Origin: Dendrophyllia cribrosa
Lineage: Eukaryota > Cnidaria > Anthozoa > Scleractinia > Dendrophylliidae
Direction of reading: 5' to 3'
Length of the DNA: 64,000 nt
NCBI GenBank assembly: GCA_024195265.1
Contig: JAJLRJ010000002.1
Location: 23,541,597 to 23,605,596 of the forward strand
Of the stretch, positions 47,914 to 58,109 are shown one piece after another (within the stretch, counting starts at the first letter, position 1; the number at the start of each line of letters is the position of its first letter). The notes under the pieces are model-generated. The model saw only the letters and a list, made by a program, of their open reading frames with translations, did no database searches and was not told where the DNA came from. The position numbers were made by a program, and so were the translations under genes.

Positions 47914-49725
47914 GAAATTTTGGCACGAGGCATTCTCCACGTGTAGCGTCTTGATATAGTGTTACAAAAGATAAAGGATATAATTATACTATATTATTTT
48001 TCTCTGTGCGGTGTTGCAGCAATATTTATATGTCTATGTAACCAACACATCACTGACTTTTAGTATTCGTTAATTCAAACTAATTTTCAGGATATTTTTG
48101 GCCATGGCCAACAGAACTTGGTTTTCCTGATTTCGTCTTAGACGAAACTCGAGATTCGTTGACCATGTAATTCCCTGTTGTCAGAATTTGCTTCACGTCA
48201 CCATCAAACTGCTTTCACCAAGTTAAAAAAATGTATATATTTATCGTAGTGAAGTTAGTTTGATAACGACGCGAAACAAATTCTGACATCTTTTGAATGT
48301 TTGTCAACACATTTTATAAATATCGTTTTATAAGTTTGCGAAAGTTTAAAGCAATAAAACTTATTGCAGCTTTGAGAACGTTCTAGCCTTTTTCTTTTAC
48401 AGACAGAAAGTTGATGAACGAGCAACGAACGAACCATTCATTCATTGTCATTTCTTTGGCTGTTTTTGTCATGGCTATCTGACTTTGCCGTCATTGGTCT
48501 GGGTGGGTGGGGTGAGATCATACATGGACTGAAGCGGCTGCAATTTGCGCCTTGTATGCTGACGTCCGATCTCGCCTCTCTGGTCCTCCGTAATTCCTCT
48601 ACTTGCTGCAGTGGAGGAAGTGGCACCAGATTTGTTTTTGTTTTTGTTTTGTTTTTATTCCATTTTTCGACATATTGATTTACGTGAAAAGACTTGGGGA
48701 ACTTGAGGCTGTCAGCAGAAATCGAAGGATAAATGACCTAAATGCATGTGGATTGTTTGGTGCATTATAAGGCAACTGAAACCTAGCCTAAACCGGTGCA
48801 ATCAGATTCGATTCGTGCTAAAGTATTTGTACAACTCGACTTTCGCATTATTATGCTAATTTGACACAAATAAAGTTTGATGATTTGATGATAATGCGGA
48901 CGCTGCTTCTTGTACGCGCAGAATATTTCCATTGTGGTTACCTTAACAATGGCGTCATGATGATTCCGAAACTTCAGTTTTTATCGTTTGTTTTTGCTTG
49001 CCTTTGCATTGTCTGGACATTTTTGTCTGTGAAAATCAATCATAATTCGGAAATGACTAGCAGGAGATAAAATTCTAAACCAGACTCAAAACAGGTGTTT
49101 CATCAACTTCCTGTGTCCACAAACTCCCTCGGTAAGACTTCCTTGTTTCCATATCAAGATACTAAACTCGAATCTGCTCCGGTCTTTCTTGTAGCGACCA
49201 CTCATTGGACAGAGCCGGCAGGTATTATAATAATATGCTAAAAACTTCTACGATTCAGGGGTATTAACTTGCAAATATGATTCAGTATTCTACGATAATC
49301 CTTTTTCACAGAGTGTAAGTTAATACTTTACAGAAGATAGTATGCTTCGAATCGAAATACAAAAAAAAAAAATTCATGCAAGGGAAATTGTCCGGAAAAA
49401 AAATTCGTGCAAAGAAAAAAAAATCGTGCAAAAGGAAAAGTTCTATTGCGGTCTTTGTTTAATATATAAAATTCTGCCAAAGTGCCTATAAAAAATATCG
49501 CTCTTGGTGCTTATAATAGTGTGCGTTGAAGTGTTTATACACTGCATGAAATTTCCCATGACAACTGTATAAGGCGATGAATTCATATTTTTCAATAGCC
49601 GGAAATGTCATTCTGAAATAATCAATATTGCCAGGCACAATAGGAATAAACAAAAAATAACTATATTTTTATTGAAAGGAGACAAATAAAACTTTGTTTT
49701 TGTTTCATAAATAACCTATATATCA

Positions 49726-49793
49726 CAGGGCCGTAGCATGGGGATGGGCGGGGAGGGGGGGGGGGCAATAATGTCTACCGTGCTACGGCCCTG
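49726..49793. mobile_element. 68-bp CAGGG-ended miniature foldback
   Basis: CAGGGCCGTAGCATGG is mirrored by CCGTGCTACGGCCCTG around a G-rich core. It is probably the two fused ends of a hAT-type element. Confidence 0.65.
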
Positions 49794-51121
49794 AATCATA
49801 ACACAAAGTGATCTGCTTTTCATTAGCAATCAGTGTACCTGCACATACACTGTATACTGCATTATAATCAATGTAATAAATACGTGTTTTTATCTATAAA
49901 CAGTTTCAATATTAAACTTTTAAACATATAAATATTTGTGATAAGTTGAATTTGGTATCTTTGTAATATTTTATAAAATTATTTGTGCCCACAGTAAAAT
50001 TTAATAGAGGAGGGGTCTTGTCCCCTTGAACAATAAGTGCATAACAATGAAAACGTTCATTTGTATATAGCTTTGATAGGGTTAAAACTTTAACTGTTAA
50101 CAAAAAAACACAGCAACACTGCTACTTAAAAAATAAAAAAATAATACTAAAAAGTCTGGTTTTCATTGGCAGCCAGTGTTATTTAAAGTGCGAAGTCACA
50201 ATTTTTTTATCAAGCCTCAAAATCCCATCTTTTGATAAAGATTTCTGTATGATTGTGATAAAAATATAGTTTCAAGTGTTGCCTACTAGATATTTTAATA
50301 CTGAGCTTCTTGACGCCAACATTTGTAAAGCATTCAATATGAACTGCTGTTTATAAAAAGTGTATAGTGAAAAAAAATAACCAGTAAATGACAAACAGTA
50401 TATGACATTTGATTTTAACCATTCTAAATTGAATGATCAAAATGGTCTTTAACTTTAACCTTTGAAGTAGAACATTTTTTTGTCGAATAGTTCATTTTAA
50501 TAGTAAATGACAAACAAAGCAATATTTGTCTAAAAAAAATTCGTGCAACCTGAAAATTCCCCACCCCCACCCCCCCCCCCCCCCATCACTTTTCTAATAG
50601 TCCGTCCCTAATTACGTCCTAAGTAAAAGTGCGATAGAACATCCAGAAGGAAGTGGTAATATTCCTACAGTGTTAGCATGTGAGGCTCCTTAGTGGGATC
50701 TTATGGTTTTAAATAACGGATTGGAAAGCGTAGCGAAGAAATGCCGCCTGGGAATGCTCTACTATCTGCAGGGAAGGAGAACTTTCACTTGTTTGTGGGC
50801 TCCTGTGCTTGTTTATTTTTTTATTATTACCCTCTCTAATTCACAAGCTAATACAGTGCTTTACGAAGCATACATCGGAGCGTGGGCCGTGAGCGGCATT
50901 AAGGTTCACTTTACTAATATTTTAAATTTGTTTTGGCAAACTACGCAGTTTCAACCCCTTGACCTTCTAACCCCTTGCACGTGCTTGGGATCGCCACAGT
51001 CCCGAGCAGGACTGGGCACGAAGTTATTCGGTAAGATGGCGGGTAATCTTGCATGTGGTCTTTGTGTTTCATCCTTGTACATGTAGTTTAGTTTGGTTCC
51101 GCAGCATATTATCACCTCAGA

Positions 51122-54100
51122 ATGGCTGACAAAAGACCTAGACGACAACGGAAAGTGCGATCCTCCACGGTAAGTTGTTGAAATGAACGTTTTGAAGCGT
51201 TTGATGAGAAAATCGTGCGGCAGCTTTGCGCGCCGCGGAAAACAACTAAAGCGTGCATCAAAACAATGCCTTAAAAGGTACTCTGAAAACTTAAAAGTTA
51301 AGGTTTTACATTGTTTATAGAAACAACTCAGTTATCGTATGCTTTGAGGAAGGAACCCTTTGATGATTTTGCGTTGAATTCGGCTTCAAAGGGTACTCGC
51401 ATCATTTATCGAAGTGATCGAAGTTTCGCAGTTTGATTTGCGTGTCTTCCCGAAATCGACATTAATTCATTTGTTTCAGTTACTTGAGCCTATTTAAGTT
51501 TTAAAATACTTTACAATGCTTGTTCTAATAAGCACTGACTTGTATCAAATCAATACCAACCCTTAGTATTTAGGTTTGAAGCGTATCAATAAAATATGAC
51601 AAACATTAAGCTTACAAAGACCTTAATTCTGATTAAGATTATCTGATTGTTAATGATTGTACGCACGCACACGAAACCTTTCACGAAACTCATAGTCTAA
51701 AGTCATATCAGAAACATTTCTTTAAGCTTTTAACTGAGTCTTATAATTAGGGTTCCACCAACCATAAGATGCTCTTAAAGAAGTCCACCGCTTTTTCATT
51801 CGTCGCTTATAATTTCCAACTGAGTTTGCTTGAAGAACGCTCAACATTGCTGCATGCCCAGCAATTGGGAGCAAAAACAGATTTAATGCATGCTTTAGCG
51901 TAAGTTTATTTTCAAAATCTAATCATTTCAAAAATAGCCAAAGGGTGTCTCCGGCGAGAACAAAAGTATAAAACGATCTCATTTCGGCTTTATTTTTCAA
52001 ATGAAAAGTGTTAAAGGGACGTCATGTATAGTCGTCACTCAGTGAAAGGTAACTCTCCAGCAGCGAGGATAAAATTCTTCTGAAGTACGTCTTTTTAATT
52101 TCTGGTGTGAAAATTAGCTCCAAAACATGTCCACAGCAACATTGTGTTCAACATGTTCATTGTGTTTAGCAAAGAACAGTTTTCTACATGTGTGCTCTTT
52201 TCCAAGTTTCCACTTAATATAAAAGAAAAAAAATGTAATTAGGGTTACAAACATTAGTGATTTTGTTTGTTGATTCCTCTTATGTGTAAAGTTTACAAAA
52301 TCTGTCAAATATGTGTTCTGGCAATATAAAAATTCTGACCTTATAATTAAGTAAAAAAATTAACCAAGAACTTTAAAATATTTTTTTGTAGGAGTTCTTT
52401 GGAGCAGGTCTTCTACACAAAGAAGAAGTAGAATTGAGAAAGGCTCTGAATGCCTCATTGAGAGAAGTAAGAAATCCTTATCCAAAGAAACAAGAAAAGC
52501 CCAGTGAATCATTGGCCATAACTAGATCTGTTTGCACCGACACTAATAGATCAGTTGATCAGAAAGAAGAAAAACCTGTCGAACCAGTAGAAACAACTAA
52601 AACTATTTGTACTGGCACCAACACAAAGTTCCGAATTAAGTCTGATCGTGCTAAGAAATCTGATAACACCAACAAAGGAAAGGGAGATTCTTTTGAAAAG
52701 AAGAAGGCCAAAGGAAAAGGAAGAAAAAGTGACACATTTTTCCAAGGAAAGGAATGTGAAGAGATCACATTTGGTTCTTTGCAAAGGAAAAAGAAAAAGA
52801 AAGAAATTGAAGGGAGAGAAAGTGAAACATTCCAGACAAGTTGTAAAGTATCTAACAACTCATTAAAGAGAAAATGTCAAGAAGAGGCCACTAAAGATGG
52901 AAAAGTTGGAAGCAAGAAATCATTGAAAGGAGGAGTGGGAAAATCAGTTGCCTGGAAAGAACTTAAAAGTCCAACTAAAACAAACAAAGTTGCTCAATCT
53001 TCTAAAGGAAAAAAGTTGAAGATTTTAGCTAAAGGCAAAGCTGCTATACACAAGTCACTAATTGATAAAAGAAAGTTGAAAGGTACTCAAAAGAGTAAAG
53101 TTGTTCAGAGTTTGACTAAGAAATTTAGTGCAACTGTGAGGGTTGAAAAACAAAGCAGTGAAGGTCAAAATGCTGTTGAGTCCTGCAGTGATGGAATTAA
53201 GAAGACAAAAAGTGCTCTTCTGAAGGATAACATTGAAAAATCAGTCAGTAGTCTTTCAGAAGTCACTAGTAATCCTGAAAAGAATTGTGAACTAAGACAA
53301 GAAGTGTCAAATGCTCTTCAAGGAAAAATGCCAAGACGACTGAAACATATGCTTAAAAACAGAAGACTTGTAAGTCCACTAGGAGAGATCTACGTACCAG
53401 CTAATGTAGCAAAGACTGAAGACTTCCTCACCTTCTTGTGTTTAAGAGGTAAGTTTTCAGTACTGATACCATCAATATTATTGTCTCCTTTTCCTGTTTA
53501 CTAAACCCTTTTCTCAGAGTTTCTGCCCCTTTTCTCCCAGTTCACACCCCCTTTCTCCAACTTCCTGCCCCCTTTTCCTCCCAATTCACACCCCCTTTCT
53601 CCAATTTCCTGCCCCCTTTTTCTCCCAATAGGCCATTTCCGAGTTGCCTTAATAGCCTCTCTATCAAAGCGATGCTAGGTGCGAAACCTTTCATATGAAA
53701 ATGAGTTTTCATTCACTTGCAATAAACCTTATTTTCATGTGAATGAAAACTCATTTTCATATGAAAGGTTTCGCACCTAGCCTCGCTTTGATAGAGAGGC
53801 TAAAGGCAACTCGGAAATGGCCTATTCACACCCCCTTTCTCCAACTTCCTGCCCCCTTTTTCTCCCAGTTCACACCCCCTTTCTCCAACTTCCTGCCCCC
53901 TTTTTCTCCCAATTCACACCCCCCTTTCTCCAACTTACTGCCCCCTTTTTCTCCCAATTCACACCCCCTTTCTCCAACTTCCTGCTCCCTTTTTCTCCAA
54001 CTTCCTGCCCCCTTTTTCTCCCAATTCACACCCCCTTTCTCCAACTTCCTGCCCCCTTTTTCTCCCAATTCACACCCCCTTTCTCCAACTTCCTGCCCCC

Positions 54101-55279
54101 TTTTCATGTTCCTCTCCCCTTTTTTACCAAGTTCCCACCCCTCTTTTCTCCCAGTTCCTGTCCCCCCTTTCCCCAAAGTTACTGCCCCCTTTTCTCCCAG
54201 TTCCTGTTTCCCTTTTGTCCCAAGTTCCCAACATCCTTTTCTCACAGTTCCTGTCCCCTTTTCCCCAAGTTCCCTACCCCTTTTCCCCAAGTTCCCACCC
54301 CTTTTCCCCAAGTTCCCACCCCCTTTTTTCCCAGTTCCTGTCCCCCTTTTGCCCCAAGTTCCCAACCCTTTTTCCTCAAGTTCCCCACCCCGTTTTCTTC
54401 CAGTTCCTGTCCCCCCCTTTCCCAAATTTTTTGCCCCCCTTTCTCTAAGTTCCCACCCCCTTTTCTCCCAGTTCCTGTCCCCCTTTTGCCCCAAGTTCCT
54501 TACCCTTTTTCCCCAAGTTCCCCACCCCTTTTTCCCCAAAGTTCCTGCCCCCTTTTCTCCAAGTTCCCACCCCCTTTCTCCCAGTTCCTGACCTCTTTTT
54601 CACCTAGTTTCTACCTCCCTTTCTCCAAGTTCACCCTTTCTCTCAGATTTTGCCCTGTTTTCTGCAAGTCCCCACCCTCCTTTCTCCCAGTTCCTGCCCT
54701 CCTTTTTCTCCAAGTTCCCACCCCCTTTCTCCCAGTTCCTTCCCCTTTCTTTCCCAAGTTCCACGTTCTTGTCCCTTTTTGTCTCCCAGTTCCCACGCTC
54801 CTTTCTTCAAGTTCCTGCTTGGTTTCTCCTATTCCCACCTCCTTTGTCTGCATATTCCTGCCTCCAATGCTCCCAGTTATTCACCCCCTTTTTTTCCAAT
54901 GCAATTACACTGTACAAGTTGTTTTGCAAGCACACACGAAAATCAACAGTTTATTGTGTAAGACAGGAATTTGACTGTTAGCATAAAGCTTCCACTACAG
55001 ATTTAGAACATTTTGGCATACAGTACAGAATTGAAAACGTTTTTTTGTTTTTACTCAGGTAATTCCAGTCTTCCAAGATGTTTTGATGTCTTCAAAGATC
55101 CAGATCCTTTCTTCACTCAGCCAGCTCATCAGTTCCCTGGTGACACAGCACTGTCCTGTCCAGCTCTTCCCATGCAGTCATCAGTGATATATTCTCCGCC
55201 TTCATCGTGTCCACCTAGTGAGTCATCAGCAGCCTCGCCGATGTCTTCTATCGATAGCTGGATGTTGAATGATGACTAA
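51122..55279 (+). CDS. JARID2 N-terminal-like protein lacking ARID and JmjC domains (441 aa, 3 exons)
   Basis: Exons 51122-51169, 52392-53448 and 55059-55279 join in frame (1326 nt). The first 16 residues (MADKRPRRQRKVRSST) and the exon 2 start (HKEEVELRKALNASLREVRN) parallel the beginning of JARID2, where an RP-K/R cluster is followed by a short RK-L-SL-E helix. Residues 357-369, KTEDFLTFLCLRG, match a JARID2 motif exactly, followed by a similar Leu-Pro. Between them lies a Lys/Ser-rich disordered stretch with many nuclear-localisation-like clusters. The last exon is Pro/Ser-rich and ends SWMLNDD. JARID2 is a PRC2 cofactor whose N-terminal half binds PRC2 and nucleosomes and whose C-terminal half holds JmjN, ARID, JmjC and a zinc finger. 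None of those can fit here, because the gene stops before the convergent MTG2 gene. It may be a paralogue or a split half. Orthology is inferred from remembered motifs; function is untested. Confidence 0.8.
53500..54890. repeat. CT-rich minisatellite filling most of intron 2 of the JARID2-like gene
   Basis: Units of about 42 bp (CCAATTCACACCCCCTTTCT, then CCAACTTCCTGCCCCCTTTT) are well preserved up to about 54110. They then grade into shorter CCAGTTCCTGTCCCC and CAAGTTCCCACCCC units. The lack of stops gives long open frames on both strands (for example minus 54539-53826). These are artefacts of the repeat. Confidence 0.92.
53630..53823. mobile_element. 194-bp palindromic MITE inserted in the minisatellite
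   Basis: AGGCCATTTCCGAGTTGCC at the left is exactly mirrored by GGCAACTCGGAAATGGCCT. The inner arms (GGTGCGAAACCTTTCATATG and complement) also pair. The array unit reads CCAATTCAC; here it reads CCA-AT-element-AT-TCAC, so the duplication is just AT. Confidence 0.85.
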
Positions 55280-55777
55280 GTGTCTGTTCATGTGACTGGG
55301 AATGTTTTGAAGAGTTTTTTACGAAAGCTTTGATATTAGTAACTTTCAAATTTTCTGTGCATATTTTTTATACATAAAATAATATTCTCTACAGTCAAAC
55401 ATACACTAATGGTTACCTCCCCATAATGGTCAAGTTTTATTGCCCATTTTAAGTGCTCTTATTGAGAATATTGAGTTATTGACCACCTTTGTACAGAGGT
55501 GGCCAGTGTATATAGTTTTGACTATACCAATATTGCTGGTTGGTGTCAAATTTGGACTGATTATTTTTATGGCATTATTTGTATGCTATGTCCAGGTGGT
55601 TTCCCTTTGGTTATCAGCATCTTTATTTCTTCTCACAATCTGCTAACTACAGGAGAAATTAGATGCCACTTTTTGTTACAATATGAAGCGGCAGTGTAAA
55701 TATTTTTCAGTTTGTTGCAAGGCAAAACCAATCTGATGCAAGAGGAATAAACTGCGATCATAATTGTGGTAGTTATC

Positions 55778-56219
55778 CCCGGGGGCGGGGGGGAGTACTG
55801 CTGGGATTCTTGAAACCCTTAATACCCTATACCAGACGATGTTCAGGTGATTTTGCAATCATATACTAGACACTGAAAATCCCTACCCTATCCCAGCCTT
55901 GCTATCTACATGCAGAACCAGTGTTTTTATTGGAAACCATCTGTCAACAACTGTTGCCCCAAATATTTTATTTCCATTCAGTGAAGGCTCTTTCTCTTCC
56001 AGGTTTTAATTCCTATCCTAGAATTAATTCTTCATAATAATACCACTGACCAGTTTCCTGGCAAATGATGTTATTTTAGACCAAAACTCTCTGATTTCTA
56101 TAGCCTATCCTAGACTAAACTGTTTGAAAGCCATACCCTTTGCAGTGGCACATACATGTACCCATATAGCTTATATATGAGAGAACCTCCCCACCCCCCC
56201 CCCCCCCCCCCCCCCCCAA
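55778..56219. mobile_element. G-run-capped element with 8-bp TSD (TAGTTATC)
   Basis: TAGTTATC is duplicated at 55770-55777 and 56220-56227. The right end, read in reverse, gives a G run, then CTCATATATAAGCTATATGG, GTGCCACTGC and AAGGGTATGG. This is the same order as the partial copy at 63909-64000. The interior repeats CTATCC-type motifs and contains no transposase. Confidence 0.75.
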
Positions 56220-57182
56220 TAGTTATCCTTGTGGTTTGATCTCTCATCTGATTGGTTGCAGCACAGTGAACACATAAAAGTCAACTCAAAGCATTTACAG
56301 TTTTCTGGTTCACACTGTTGGTATTGTCTATCAAGGTATCAAAAAATGCTGTGTTATATATTGCAATGTAGTGTGTTAGATGGTAAGCACAAAATGTTTC
56401 TAAAGTGCTTACCATATTTGAAGCATTATCTGTATATAATTTTTACGTGCATAATTTAGGACAAAGCAAGCATGTAATTGAGAAGTATTTATTTTACAAA
56501 TGCTATTTTTATTATTGCTGAATTTATATATATTTGATATTTACCTCTTATATGAATGAAAAGGTTTATTTTAATAGTGATCTGTATATTGTGCAATTTT
56601 CAATACAACTCGGTGAACTGACATGGATGACTCAATAAACTGTTTACTTTTTGTGTAATATGTACCGTCCATTAGTAATGTGACTTGGATTATGAATGTG
56701 TGAATCAGTGCCCTCAAGTTGAGATACTTGGTGGTTTCACACTAGAGCTAGATTTCCAAGTATGTCATCCTAAGTGCACTTGAAACCTACTTTGAATTTG
56801 AAAGAGTAAAATGCACATACTTGAACTCTACTTTGTGACCATGGAAACATAAATATTTCAAAGGTGCCGAAGTACGCCATCAACTATGATCTACACCACA
56901 CTTGAGAAGGCACGTGACCAATGGGAAAACAGAAGTCAACTGACAGACATGCGCTGCGGCACAAAAAATTGATAGTATTATTAACAGCTTATGTTCCAAG
57001 TAATACACTTTCTCATCAGGTGTGAAGCCCAACTTTCGGACATGTTACTCAAGAATCTCAAGTGCACTTGAGTCAAGCTCTTGCTTAAGACATACTTAGC
57101 TTGTAGTATGAAACCAAGTTCTAAGAAAGAAAACTACTGAGCCCCTCAACAGGAGTCCAACCTGACATCATTGAGCAAGACA

Positions 57183-57410
57183 TAGCCTGTTCCATGTGGT
57201 CAGATTGTTGTGGGGCCAGGGGCGCAGCTATAAACCGGCATACCACACAAGCAGGAAAATTGAGGGGAGACTAGGGTAGGGTGAGGGGTTCTTGCACCCT
57301 CCCTCCCCAGTCTCCTCTCCATTATTTCCACTTGCGTTGCAATTTTCCTTTGCGCCGCTCCTTTGCAAACTCTCCCCACAGAAACTAGCTAAACGTTTGG
57401 AACAGGCTAT
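57183..57410. mobile_element. GGAACAGGCT-ended MITE, diverged relative of 47348-47501
   Basis: TAGCCTGTTCCA and TGGAACAGGCTA form the ends. Internal blocks such as CAGTCTCCTCTCC and TTGCGCCGCTCC resemble the complement of the interior of the copy near 47400. Confidence 0.5.
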
Positions 57411-57670
57411 GCAGAACATACCCGGTACATGTTACATTTGAACCCAATATTGTATGCCCTTTGTTCACCATGAGTCTCAGTGGTAGAGCATCCAATTGGT
57501 ACCTGGAAGATCATGTGTTTCACTGCTGGTGGTGGGGGAGGGTGGGCTATATTGGGTTTGATGGGTTACAGTGAGATCAAAATGGACTGAAAGCGACAGC
57601 CAGAGGCACCTTTATGTGAGCTGACGAGCTCACTGTGAATACTATGTAAAGCTGGCGTGTGTTGTCTGCT

Positions 57671-57833
57671 CAATAGCCCAATTTCGATATATTAAAATTC
57701 AACTTGAAACCAAAGACACCATTACGAGGCTTAGGGGAATGATAGCAGGGATTTATATGGTTTATTCCCCTAAGCCTCGTAGTGATGTCTTTTGTTTCAA
57801 GTTGAATTTTAATATATCGAAATTGGGCTATTG
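57671..57833. mobile_element. 163-bp near-perfect palindrome
   Basis: CAATAGCCCAATTTCGATAT with AAATTCAACTTGAAAC and GAGGCTTAGGGGAAT is fully mirrored on the right, around a loop of about 25 bp. It is a foldback MITE upstream of the MTG2 3' end. Confidence 0.82.
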
Positions 57834-58109
57834 TTCACAGCATATTGTAAAAAAAACATTCAAGTTTACTGGGAACAAAATAATCATAGCAATGCTGGAT
57901 CTCAGTAGCTCAGTCAGTGTGAACTTGCTTCCCTTATTTCTTGCTTTGAACATTTGAACTTCGAACATAATATGTTGTATGGTTGCAAAAGCAAGTCATT
58001 TTATAGGCAAAGTTCAGTACAGAAGAGTCTGTACTGGCAACCAAATTCAGAAGTTAGAAAATACTCCTTTCAACTGGAATTTCAATCATGGAGAAGACCT
58101 AAAAAAAGC

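Larger units (their letters stand above)
47194..51121. other. Intergenic region between PARP2 and the JARID2-like gene
   Basis: It contains the PARP2 3' UTR, two small foldback elements, C/G runs and AT-rich sequence. A 36-codon frame at 48960-49070 encodes a hydrophobic segment resembling a signal anchor but ends at once. Nothing else supports a gene here. Confidence 0.5.
55280..58109. other. Intergenic region between convergent JARID2-like and MTG2 genes
   Basis: AATAAA hexamers at 55746 and 56634 are candidate ends for the plus-strand transcript. The rest holds one G-capped element, a GGAACAGGCT-ended MITE, a long palindrome, and at about 57475-57640 a decayed tRNA-like head (TCTCAGTGGTAGAGC) that may be an old SINE. 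No gene is seen. Confidence 0.5.

Noticed and set aside
50703..51086. 127-codon plus-strand frame upstream of the JARID2-like gene
   Set aside because: No domain or sensible composition, no splice support, and it overlaps the likely promoter and 5' UTR of the gene at 51122.
53743..54974. Open frames of 237 to 385 codons on both strands
   Set aside because: They are stop-free translations of the CT-rich minisatellite, with Pro/Ser/Phe or Gly/Lys/Glu repeats in every frame, and lie inside an intron.
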